Shown here in pieces: positions 23,395-34,235 of a stretch of DNA of 64,000 bases. This DNA comes from Ctenosaura bakeri (lineage: Eukaryota; Chordata; Lepidosauria; Squamata; Iguanidae): contig CAOLHI010000489.1 of the NCBI GenBank assembly GCA_948474755.1, positions 620,001 through 684,000 on the forward strand. Reading direction: 5' to 3'. Positions within the stretch are counted from its first letter, which is position 1, and every line of letters starts with the position of its first letter. The position numbers and the translations under genes are program-made. The notes below the pieces were generated by a model. The model had not been told where the DNA came from. It ran no database searches and was given only the letters and a program-made list of their open reading frames with translations.

Positions 23395-23607
23395 CAGCAG
23401 GAACGATCTACCTGAAGAGAGATTCTCCACAAACTGGCAGCAACAATTCTTAGTGTGTGTCAGTGCAGCTCCCAGCCATCATAAGTTACTTAAAAAAGCC
23501 CTACATTGGCTCTTTATTTACTGAAAGCTAATGCTTCCACCATAAATTATTCTACACCCAATTCTCTCATTGCCAATAATTTAAAGAAGTGGTGGGGGGG
23601 AAATAAA

Positions 23608-25340
23608 TCAGCTACAGATTCAGAGTTTGAGCTGTGTTGTTTGCCCAGGGAATATGCTACATTCGTACCAGTGAAGGTAATTAGGAGACCTGGAGTCTAT
23701 GTTCTCCATTACACAAGAGGGAAGGAAGGGGAAAAAAGTAATTCTCACACTGTGAGAAGTCCCAATTTGGGGGCTTCATGCAGTGTGACATTTGCCCTTC
23801 CTTTCTCACCTTGGATGTAATAGCAAAAAGATATTGCTCCATGTTTTCTGTAGGATCACCTTCTCTTCTCTTTTTTTTCCAGCTATATGTCCTTGGATCT
23901 CATCTGTCAGCTACAATGGCTCTATGAGGTCCCTTGTTCCTAGGAAGTGGACCTGGCACGCTTTATAGTGAAGCTAGGGCTGTCTATTATCTTCTGGAGG
24001 TGTGTGGGAGTTTTTTGCTTGAAACAGTTGTGAAGTCCCCCCCCCAAAAAAAAAAAACGACTAGTCCAGATTTCAGATACAGAATTGTTACAAACACCTT
24101 TGGGTCACACTGGAATGTGGTATGATTTCAGGTCATGCTGTTTAGGTCTACCAGCTGGATTATGCTAAGAGGCCAGGTTTATATTCATATAGGCACTCTG
24201 CTGAATGTTCTCAATTTAGCAATTTACATTTATCTTCTCTTGAATTGACATTTGAGTCACATATCTCAAGATAAAGATTTGGGTAAATCAGAATCATCTC
24301 TTGGACAAGTCAGTCGTGTGGACTACAACCCCCAGAATCCCTCAGCTAACATGACCAACTTTGTGTCAAATTCAGGGCACAGTTCCCAACTCCGTTCTTG
24401 AATTTCAGGGGACAAGAATGCGTCAATGCTGGAGTGAGATTGAATCAAATCAGGCTGTTACACACATTAAGTTCCTCTTACTACATCCTACCCCCTGCTT
24501 GCCTGGACAGGCCTCCAGAATTAAAGAAGGGAACACCCAGATTCAAATAGGCAAAACATCAAACAGTATTTGGGGCACTCCTGCCTTCTTCCATTGGTTT
24601 GATAGATTGCAACTGCGATGACAGAAACTCCAAGACATTTTGATTAGCAAGGACGATGGTATAATCTGCCACCTTCTGAGCCTATTTTCAGTCCTAGCCT
24701 TGATAAGAATGTTTCCCAATAACAGTGTGTTTTTGCAAGCTATTCCAGTTGTTCTGATCACAAATTATCCCACAAAGTATTTGGTGATGGCTTATTTCTC
24801 AATGGTCAGTTTATATGGACAAAAGACCTGCTTCACGTGGAGATGCTAGAACTGGTTTGTTGATACAGAACAACACACCTGCAGGGCCTTGGATGTGAGT
24901 ACTCTCGTAATGAGCACATAGTTTCAAAATTTAGCACTACACCACTGGGCCTATGCTGATAGATCTCAGGAACAGAGCAGAGGTCTCCTCTCACATATAT
25001 CATGACATTATGTGATCCCAGCCCACCTATATGAGCAAGAAAATAGGTAGGGGCTGGCACTATGTAATTGTTGGAAGCAACAAAATGTTGTTGTTGTTTT
25101 TCCATTTGGACAAACTCACCTTGCCTCCAGCAGGGGGCATCACTCACTATACATTGGACATCCCTGCAAGAGCTGATTCATTTGATCAGCAGTTGAATGC
25201 TGAGACACAATATATGTAAATCCCACTGGTTCTGCTTGGAACTACCAGGAGGATTCAGACCCTAGAAGGGAACAGGGTGGAGCAGCACACCCTTAAACAG
25301 TTAGGCAGTCCCAGTTAATTCTCTGTCATATTACTTTTTT
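23608..25340. other. Unannotated spacer
   Basis: Contains a short MITE-like relic near 24318-24355 (GGACTACAACCCCCAGAATC). No coding call. Confidence 0.35.
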
Positions 25341-25645
25341 GGCTGCTTTTAATGCCCCAGCTTTTCTCCCCTCCACCCACTATTGCTTTGTCCTTGACTT
25401 ATTTCAGATGCTGCAAATTGAGTTCAAAATGCAAAAGTAGTTTGCAGTCAGTTAAGTCAGCAGAGGGGGAAGAGAAGAAGGGACAAAATTTTGCCTTTCT
25501 CAATAGATTTAGGCAAAGGCGAACTACTGCAACCTCTCCTAGCTTGTGTGCTCTTCTTCATTAAGAACCTTTGTGATGTTGACCACATTCCAACATTGCT
25601 CAGCCAACATGGGCCCCAGTTTTCATCTGTAAAAAGTTGCAAGGT
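25341..25645 (-). repeat. Unclassified dispersed repeat, copy 2
   Basis: Inverted relative to the copy at 7605: GGCTGCTTTTAATGCCCCAG, TGCAAAAGTAGTTTGCAGTC, CTCTTCTTCATTAAGAACCT and TTTTCATCTGTAAAAAGTTG occur in the expected order. The part nearest the family's right end is missing. Confidence 0.65.
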
Positions 25646-26846
25646 TTAGAGTAGGGTGACCAAAGGGGAAAGGAGACCACACTTTCCAATGACTCTGACT
25701 CAAGAAAACCACCCACTAGACTCTCTGGTACCAACTTTGTTTTTAAAAAGCAAACAGTATTTCAGTATTTTGACCATTTACAATTCACATTTACAAACAG
25801 AGCTCCAAAGAAGAGAGCGGCTCTGTAACCTGAGTTTCTCATATATATGCTTTTACAGGTGCGAAGGCCAGGGACTAAAGGTGGTGACTATGTATGTCTA
25901 CTCTATCACTTATACTTTTGTGTCCTGTACAAATACTTAAAATGCTTGAAAAGTCACAGTTCATCCTCTCACATGAATGCTGCTCCACAGTGTCACCTAG
26001 TGCTCTTAAGATGAACGCACAACGTGCAAAGTTTTCAATGCAATACTTCCCATACACTTTTTTCTGGAAGATACGCTTCACACATAACTTTGTGTTGTGC
26101 ATGCCAAAGAAATGATTATGCCACAGAAAGTTGCAAAGCTGCTACAAGAAATCCTGGACAAAACTGAGTTAAAAATAAGTCTTTGGCCTTCTGCAAAGTG
26201 TAAGTATTTATGAAACAGTGTATGTTGTGATGTCTAAATTCAGGGGAGATACATCTCACATCATGTTCATGCGAAAAAAAGAACTTCCCCTGCTGAAATT
26301 GGGTGCCTGAGTCTGCTCTTACATGTTCAGGAGATGAGCAAGCTTTTTAAACAGTGTCAAACAGTGTAGAGAAGTTAAAAGCATTCAGATATTTCCACAT
26401 CAGACAATGAAGAGAACTACAAATGTCAGAACAGAAATAAAGAGCCCATAAGCACAGCTGGAGAAAAGAGCCTGGAAGAATTACTTTTGTGGCCTACAAT
26501 TCCCAAAATCTCCCAGCTGATATTGCCACTGGCTGTGCCAGCTAAGAAATTTTGGGAACTGTTGTCCAAAATAATAACTTTCCTGGGCTATATTCTTTTC
26601 CATCTTTTGTAAGACTGGCCTCCAAAATTGGTTGTCCCAAGATTTTCACAACCCTGGTCTTTGTTCCTTTCATAGCCATGTGACACCCAGAAATTAAACA
26701 AATAAGGTTTTTCTTCCTTTTTATCTTAAAGCCATGGCAAGTCAAACATGCATGTCAAATTGGTGCAGTAGGCATGGAAGCACAGCCTTTTTAAAAAAAG
26801 AGAAAAGACGGATAACCTTATCACGTGTGTGTGCACACACGCACGC
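25646..26846. other. Unannotated spacer
   Basis: Contains a decayed inverted pair at 26495-26575 (CTACAATTCCCAAAATCTCC). No exon was recognised. Confidence 0.35.
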
Positions 26847-26948
26847 ACCTTCAAGTCACCTGTTGATTTATGGCAACCCATGAATTTCACAGGGTTTTCT
26901 AAGGCAAGGAATACTCAGAGGTGGTTTGGTTAGTTCCTTCTTCTGAAA
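26847..26948 (-). mobile_element. 5S-derived SINE, 3' fragment
   Basis: ACCTTCAAGTCACCTGTTGA then TTTATGGCAACCCATGAATT and AAGGCAAGGAATACTCAGAG match the inverted body of the element at 6403; the 5S head is absent. Confidence 0.75.
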
Positions 26949-28094
26949 TACTCATCAGTTTTTTTCCCATATAAAGTCCACCCAATTAAAATAACTCTAT
27001 AGGGATATATATGCGCATTCATATTCATTTTCCCTTCATGCTGTGGATTATTCAAGAGGAGGGGGGGACTTGCTTCCTTTTAACATTGATTCCTTAAACA
27101 TTTGCCACCCTTCCCCTCTCCTACGCTCCCTTGCTCCGGGTTCCTTATTGCCTGGTTGAGCACCACTGAGCAGCACAAGCGGCACCATTAAGACGCAGCC
27201 CACACATGTGATGCAGAAAGCAGAATGTGAACTTTGATCTTTCCTTCTCTCAGTAATGAGAAAATTCTGCTTTTGCGGTTTGGAGGATGAGAAGACACAA
27301 GGGTTTCATCTGACAGCCTTGTCTGGGGGAAGAAACACCTGAGAAGCCAAGATGATGCATCAGTGGAAAATGGAGCAATGGAGTGAGGGCAATTCTCTGT
27401 AGAGTTGGTGAGAAACCTAATCGTATGTTTCTCAGTGGAAAGAAAGGGAGAGATCACTGAAACAAAGGAGGCAGGCTTTCCACCTTTGTTTGAGATGTAT
27501 TATCCTAGATAAAACATTAAAAGGGAAGAATGAGTAGACAGGGACCTTTTTCATGCATTAGTCCATTACAGTTCTCCTTGGGATATAGCTACAGGGGGGC
27601 AAAATGAGAACATTGCTCCCCTAAATACAAATTCTGTCCTCCAAAGAAATGTTTCATTTGTCCCCAAATTTCTAGCCCTGCAGTCACTTAAAATTTCAGC
27701 TGAATATGTAAAACAAAGTTCAAGCATCTAAGAAAAAGAGGCAAGCAAAATGACCAAGGGAATGTAAACACAGCAATGTTAAGCATTTTAGGTTTGAATA
27801 ATTTCCAGCATCTTACTTCAGCAATGCTAGAAATTTTGGGGACTGAAGGAAAATTTCATTTCAAAGAAGGCAGAATTCTCATCTGGGGACAATGTTCTAA
27901 TTTTGGCACCCCCCTGGTACCTACACCCTTGCCTCCAGATGTTCTTTGACTGCAACTCCAAATATTCCTCCCATAGACTATGCCTAGGGCTCCTGGAAGC
28001 TGCAGTCCAACAAGTTGCAGTTCCTACCCTCACATTACTCTAATGAGTGTAATGCTGCAAAGTGAGAGCTCTCTGTTGATTAGGAGATCCTACT
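26949..28094. other. Unannotated spacer
   Basis: Includes a hAT-like MITE relic at about 27938-28020. No exon was recognised. Confidence 0.35.
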
Positions 28095-28126
28095 TTTCCT
28101 CCAATAAACTGATTTATTGGAGGAAA
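28095..28126. repeat. Perfect 14-bp hairpin with CTGA loop
   Basis: Arms TTTCCTCCAATAAA and TTTATTGGAGGAAA are fully complementary around CTGA. Each strand carries AATAAA. Confidence 0.9.
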
Positions 28127-28164
28127 TAAAGCATTCAGATATTTCCACCTGGTGGTGCACCTGG

Positions 28165-28275
28165 GTCCTTACTACTTACTCTCACAACAATTTTGTAAGG
28201 TAAGACAGCCTGAGAAAGGGGCTTGAAACCAAGACCTACCAAATTACATTCCAACATTGTAACTCAGTACTCCAA
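28165..28275 (-). mobile_element. Fragment of a third tRNA-derived SINE family
   Basis: CTCACAACAATTTTGTAAGG and GGCTTGAAACCAAGACCTAC follow the inverted layout of the element at 62599-62842. Diverged and partial. Confidence 0.5.
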
Positions 28276-28799
28276 TGTGGCTTTCTCATCGACTCAGCTC
28301 CTTAAAAAATTTCAATTATTGTAAGTATATGACTTCAGATTAACATTAGGAAGCACCATCACTTGTGGAAGGAGACAGGTCTGTCTGAGGCAATTATTTG
28401 CTGTTGGGTTATGTCAGTGGCAGACAATTGGTTTTCCTTCAAACGTTAAATTGTCACTTTTACTGCTTCTCCACATTGGCTTTGCTCGCTAGGGCTGATG
28501 ATGATTGGCTCCAAGTTGCCCACCTAGGCTCTGGATTAAGTGGACCAGCTGGCTGATGAAGGTGAAAGAGATAGAACTACTTTGGTGACGTCCTCCTAAC
28601 TCGCCTTTCCCTATTTTCTACCCTTTGTTTCACTTTCTCCTCCAAATATCTCTCCCAAACAACATGTTCACTACCAAACTACACAGGTCACTTTCCTTCT
28701 TGCCTGTTACCAATTCTGTATTGCAGTTAGAAATTTAATAGATGCAGCTTTCTGCATCACTCTAATTGTAATCAGAAACATGCCACCCAACCATCCTAA

Positions 28800-29126
28800 T
28801 TTGCCAGGGACAGTCACGATTAATCATCAGTCATTCCATCTTTTCTCACTCCTCTTCCCCCTTTCCCCTTTTGTCCTTCATTTCTTTCAATTGTTGCAAA
28901 GTGAGTTCAAAGTGCAAAAGTAGTTTGCACTCAATTAATTTAGCAACAAGGAGAGGAAAGTAGGAGAATTTTGCCCTTCCCTATAGGTTCAGGCAAAACC
29001 AAAATGCTGCAGCCTCCCCTACCCTGTATGTTCTTCCTCATTAACAGCTTTTGCCATCTTGACCACACTCTGATGTTGCTCAGCCACACATGTCTCCCTT
29101 TTCATCTGTGAAACAATGGAGGGTAT
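28800..29126 (-). repeat. Unclassified dispersed repeat, copy 3
   Basis: Inverted copy with GTGCAAAAGTAGTTTGCACT, TTCTTCCTCATTAACAGCTT, TGCCATCTTGACCACACTCT and TTTTCATCTGTGAAACAATG, ending GGAGGGTA. The terminal GGAGGGTA suggests a TA flank. Confidence 0.7.
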
Positions 29127-30052
29127 GCATGAGAATCCCTACCCACTGGATTTGGGGTTGTTGAGCCACTCTTAAAGTCACAGAACAGTTCTTGAGAAGG
29201 CTAGCTGCAACTCAAAGGAAGTGTGCGTGACAACAGCTTGTTTCCAATTACAGTAGTAGTTAAGCTGAAGGAGTCAGATGGGAACAAGGCTTGATTAAAG
29301 AATTACAATTCCTAGCTGCAGAATTGGCTTATGTAAGTTCAGATATCTCAGAGGTATATTTCAGAAAGGGGTGACATTTTCACTTCATTAATGAGCACAG
29401 TTGTCTCTCTCTTCCCTCCCTCCCTCCTTTCTGTATGTCTGTCTTTCTTCCCTTTTTTATACTGGTCCAGAAGATCTTCTGTATCTTCAAGAGCTGGATG
29501 GCAGGGGTGGCCATGCAACAGGTGCAACGTTTCATGGCAGGGTGGTGCTGCAGTGAGGATTATCTCTCCTGCTATTTGCCTGCCGTTCTGCTGGTAACCG
29601 CACAGCAGCCCAGCCAGTAAAGAGGTGCCAAATCTCTGTCCAAGGATTGCCATTAACAGCTCCATTCAAGTGTAAGAAATTAATGAGGAGCAGAAAGAGA
29701 AGAAGGGGAGCAGCAAGGGAGGAAGAGCTGTTTTAATTGCCTGGTCCTTTTGCCAGCCTCTGACCTTCTGGGCCCAGGTGGGATTTGCATTTTGTTTGCT
29801 GAATCCTAGATAGCGGCTGCCATAGACTTTAGCAAGTTTGAAATGTAAAGCATTTGACAAAGCCAAGTGGTTGGATTCAAGCAACGCAAATACGTTGTTT
29901 TACTGGTAATTAATATAATTGGCTATTAGAAGAAAACACTGCCTCAGTTAATTGGTCTCTGTAGAAAAAATATCTGGCCTTTAGGGGGAAGATTGCTTTT
30001 CAGAAGCAATGAGTTATTAATTCAAATGGATTGTGTGTGTGTGTTTTTAAAT
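29127..30052. other. Spacer with a possible conserved non-coding block
   Basis: The part 29740-29960 is free of recognised repeats and carries ATTTGCAT (octamer-like) and TAATTA-type homeodomain sites. No splice-bounded exon was accepted. See findings. Confidence 0.3.
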
Positions 30053-30113
30053 GTCTGGTACAGAGTCCCCAAGTTGTTCATCCAGTCTGGTACAGAGTCC
30101 CCAAGTTGTTCAT
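30053..30113. repeat. Recent 29-bp tandem duplication
   Basis: A 29-base segment starting GTCTGGTACAGAG at 30053-30081 is repeated exactly at 30085-30113, period 32. Confidence 0.9.
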
Positions 30114-30944
30114 AGAGGCCAAATTAGGCTTGTGTCGTTACTAAAAAATGAGGTCACTGAAATGTTTTTCAGGGCTATCCACATACCAATTCTTATTGCA
30201 CGATGACTAATTGCTGGACAGACAACTGAAAATTGCACCACCATTTTGTTGTCAATGTGATTTTTTTTAAAAAAATACAGTAAAGAATCTGAAGCTCAGA
30301 AAAAGATACTTTATTGGACTAATTTTTTTTGGGGGGGAGCCTAGCCAGCATGACTCTGTGCTAACTGGGGGCTTCTGGAAGTTGCAGTCCAACAAGGTGA
30401 GCTTTTCAAGCTTTTGAAGGCAACCAAGAGATGCAGCTTAGATTTGCACAAACAACAGACAGATTTATACAAAAGGGTCTCGACTTCTACAGCTAACTTG
30501 GTTCACAAATGGCTAATGGGGCTAAGCATCGTTCTGGTATCCTTTTGGATTTTCTACACAATGCATACAGATAAATCAGGGATGGAAATGTTCCAACTGT
30601 CCAGGTGCAGTTGGATTGCAATTCTCAGCATTCTTTACTATTGGCTATGTTGAATCAGGAACTAAAGTCCAGCAACATCAGAGGGTCATATAATTCCCAT
30701 CCCTGGTGCAGATATTGTCTCCGCACATGTGCTCTATAATTGTGAAACCCTGAATGTTAAATAGTTCCAGCTTTAAAGTGTTTGTAGGCCCACAGGTAAG
30801 CAACACGGATCTCCAAGAACAGAAGAAAAGGTCATCTCTGGTGCCATCAGCCCTTACAAGCAGTTAATGGTTAAGAATGGTTGAAGACCCAGTCCAGCAA
30901 CATCTGAAAGGCCATATGATTCCCACTGCTGGGTGAAACTGTTG

Positions 30945-31075
30945 AACAGAGACCCGGGAAATCCATGTTTTGGGCCCCACTGAGCTATGAAATTCAGTGG
31001 GTGGCTTTGGGCTGGTCAATCTTTCTCAGCCGGCCTACAACACAAAGTTGTTATGAGGATAAACTGAAGTGGAAA
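30945..31075 (+). mobile_element. Fragment of third tRNA-derived SINE family
   Basis: GAAATTCAGTGGGTGGCTTT, GGGCTGGTCAATCTTTCTCA and GTTGTTATGAGGATAAACTG are typical body segments, in sense orientation relative to 62599-62842. Confidence 0.5.
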
Positions 31076-31541
31076 GAGAGTCGTGTTTGGTGTCTTGAGC
31101 TGATTGGAGGAAAGTCATGACAGACATGTTACTAACAAATCTGAATACTTTATTAACATGGTAGTTGTCTTTATAACATGTGCATGCACACTTGCACACT
31201 GAATGATCTGCCTTGAAAAATCTTTCAATAAGCTGGGAGGAGAATTAAACATAAATTCCATAAGTATGTCCACATCATTTATAAAGCTATTGCCAAATCT
31301 TTCCAAGGAAACGGAATTTAGGAGTTCAGGGGAACCTTAGAGGGAAATTCAACAGTGGCATAGCAGAGTTCTCAATATGAGAAAGCTGACATAATGTGGA
31401 CCTTTGCTGTGAAAAGATATCTTTACAAAACTTAGGGAGAGAGTTATAAATGGAAAGAAAATAAGAAGGCAATGTGAAGTAGGCTTCTGCAGAGTTTATT
31501 TTTTTCCTCACAGTATTTGTTCAGGTTTGTCAAAACAATGC
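31076..31541. other. Possible 3' UTR of the eRF3 retrocopy, otherwise unannotated
   Basis: Lies downstream (minus strand) of the pseudogene stop. It may include copied 3' UTR, but no poly(A) end could be set. Confidence 0.25.
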
Positions 31542-32097
31542 TTAGTCCTTGTCTGGAATTTCAGAACTTTAATGCAATGCAATGGTCTTAGCCTCATCTC
31601 TTAAGGTGAAGCGACCCATTTGAGGGAAGTCTTTAAATGTCTCAAGGCAGATAGTTCCTGCCATCATTAAATGGGCAATGCATACTTGATCTTGCTTGAC
31701 AAAATGGGGCCAGGTTTTGCTTTTCTCTCCTGATTTTTGTCTACAGACCCCAGACTGTGATCTCAACTTCTTCAATACATGTATAAATATGCAGCACTGC
31801 ATTGTAAACTGGACAGATGATGGATTTGTGTTCAATTATCACTACTGAAGCATCAAAGGTACATCCTGAATGATACAGGTTGTGAAAACCACAGAGTATA
31901 AACCCTGGGAGGATCTCCTCTTGTTCAATTCCCTTCAGCTGGATCTTCAGGTTTTCACCTGGAGCTATAGCATCAGTTTCTACATTGTCAGAAAGGATTC
32001 CAAGGATTTCCACATTGTACTTGTTTGGCATCATCACAAGTTGCTGTCCTCTACAAATAGAGCCTAATTCCGGCTTTCCCAGAACCACTGTGGCGTG
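31542..32097 (-). pseudogene. GSPT1: Processed pseudogene fragment of eRF3 (GSPT1/GSPT2)
   Basis: Minus-strand reading gives TVVLGKPELGSICRGQQL, then LSDNVETDAIAPGENLK, EEILPGFILC and KSIICPVYNAVLHIYTCIEE. After a frameshift near 31740 it continues CRQKSGEKSKTWPHFVKQDQ, TICLETFKDFPQMGRFTLRD and KTIALH. This is the C-terminal beta-barrel region of eukaryotic release factor 3, the GTPase that acts with eRF1 in translation termination. The segment runs contiguously without introns to the equivalent of the native stop (31544-31542), so it is a retrocopy. It is truncated at its 5' end (the GTPase domain is absent), has at least one frameshift, and an early TAA plus a small deletion at the C-terminus. 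No clear poly(A) tract is visible. It is non-functional. Confidence 0.85.
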
Positions 32098-32835
32098 CTC
32101 TTGAGAAATATCTACCAAACTAATAAATTAAATACTTTGCTTTCCTACTTTCCCTCACTTCCCATTCATGTGTACATAGATAGGTACATGCAAGTACTAT
32201 AGAAAAACATCAATCCTTGATGACAAATATATTTCCTTACCTATAAAATGCATAAATCTCATAGATTGCCTTGCAAAATTTATGTAGGGAAGCACTGCTC
32301 ATTTATTTTTCCACCATATAATTTGAAATATGAGAATTGTTCAGATGCAGAAAGAGCCTTCAACTAATGGCACAGCTCCATTTACGTAAGGTGCCTTCAC
32401 CCAGTTTGGTGGGGGGAGTACCCCCTTCTCCTATACATCCCCATTCATCCCATTCATCACGGATCCTTGTGCTTCTGCGTAGCATTTTCAGAGGGTTGAG
32501 AGACTGCTGGGGTAGGAAGGGACAGGAGAGTATGACTTCTCCCAGCTTCTAAATGCATGCAACTAAATCTAGATCCAGCATATTCTTTGGGTGAAAAAAA
32601 CAGAACATGTGATGGTTACAGATAATTACTCACACTTTAAAAGCAGAAGTGTAGGATGTGATTTCCATGAGAGCAAGGAATGGATCAGATGAAATGCCAG
32701 AATTTACACCTCTCAGTAGAAAAGTATTTTGCTAGTCTCATTCTAATGAGTACAAACTGAATACATATATACCTGCATGCACAGGCTTATGTGAAAAAGC
32801 TGAGACACTTTTTGTGGATAGTGTATGTCTCATGA
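32098..32835. other. Unannotated spacer
   Basis: No exon or repeat was recognised. Confidence 0.35.
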
Positions 32836-33030
32836 AGGCCAAGTGGTGTAGTGGTTTTGAGCATTGGACTACAACTCTGGAAATGAGGATTCAATTCCCC
32901 ACTTGGCCATGAAAATCCATGGTGTGACCCTGGGCATGTCACATACTCTCAGCCTCTAGAAAACTCTGTGATAGGTTCGCCTTAGGGTTGCCATAAGTTA
33001 GTAATGACTTGAAGGCACACAATAACAATA
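32836..33030 (+). mobile_element. Full-length tRNA-derived SINE (ACA-tail family)
   Basis: Head AAGGCCAAGTGGTGTAGTGG, B-box region AGGATTCAATTCCCCACTTG, body ending CATAAGTTAGTAATGACTTG and tail AAGGCACACAATAACAATA. An internal deletion shortens the body. Confidence 0.9.
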
Positions 33031-33687
33031 GTATGTCTCAGAAATATTGGTTCTACCTCTAAATCTAAGTATAAATTCACAAATTATGAAGGCTAAACAT
33101 ATAATAAGGAGAACACATTGGTGAATGATAGGAATGTAGACCCTAACTCCTGTGCTCAGATGTTGAAGTCTACAATTTGCTGAGTGACTGAGGACATCTG
33201 CAAACAAAAGCACATCCATGTCTCTATAGCTAAGGGGCCTTAATAAAGCTGTTTAATTCATCTGTAGTAAAGGGCCATGTGTCTGTCTGTCTGTATGCAT
33301 GAGTCTTGTCTATATGTGTACATGCATGTGCATACACACATATCCAAATCTGAAATGTTCTGATGGAAATTAAAAATACCCCTTCTCTTTCGATTTCCTT
33401 TGTTAATGTATTTTTATACAGCACACTTTGTTTAATGTTTCAGACAATAAAGTAACACCAAATCCAAGAAAGACTGCCTTTTTAGTATTAAAAAAGCATT
33501 AACTCCTGTACCATTTTAACAATTTTTACAGGTTTCAAAATAAATGTGATTTTTAAGAAACAGCCTAGTCCTATATGTTTTCACTCATATCTCCATTCTA
33601 TTGGATTCATTCCCTAATGAGTGTGCACACAAGTTCAGTATCTATTCTAATAGTATACAGAATATGAGTGCCCTGCACTCAGGGCCT
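33031..33687. other. Unannotated spacer
   Basis: AT-rich; no exon or repeat was recognised. Confidence 0.35.
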
Positions 33688-34235
33688 GTTACAATGATAA
33701 ATCATAGAAAACATCACTTTGCCATGCAGGAATACACCATCAGAGCATTCCCAACAGATGGCTATCCAGGTTCTGTTTAAAAACCTCCAGAGGAGGAGAC
33801 TCCACTACACTCCAAAACAGCATATTCCACTGTAAAGCTGCTCTTATCGTTAGGAAGTTCTTCCTAATATTTAGACAGAATCTCTTCTCCTGAAGTTTGA
33901 GGCCATTGCTCTGTGTCCTAGTCTATGGAGCAGCAGAAAACTGGCTTGCTCTACTCTATATGACATCCCTTCAAATATTTAAACATCATGCCCCCTCTTT
34001 ACCTTCTCTTCTCCAGGCTAAACATACCCAGCTCCCTAAGCTGCTCCTCAGAGGACTCCGCCTTTCACCATTTTGGATGCCCTCCTTTGGACATGTTCCA
34101 GCTTGTCAATATCCTTTTTGAATTGTGGTGCCCAGAATTGGACACATTAAACCAGGTGGGGTCTGGTCTGACCAAAGCAGAATAGAGTGGTACTATCACT
34201 TCCCTTGATCTAGACTCTGTACTCCTAATGATGAG
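33688..34235 (-). mobile_element. CR1 LINE 3' region
   Basis: In sense: GTGGAGTCTCCTCCTCTGGA, GGTTTTTAAACAGAACCTGG and CATCTGTTGGGAATGCTCTG, the characteristic CR1 3' UTR. Upstream the sequence continues for about 400 bases through a diverged CR1 3' UTR. No intact RT frame. Confidence 0.75.

Noticed and set aside
29348..29665. 105-codon minus-strand frame (starts MELLMAILGQRFGTSLLAG)
   Set aside because: It is plausible in composition but has no convincing splice sites, overlaps open frames on the other strand and I recognise no homology.
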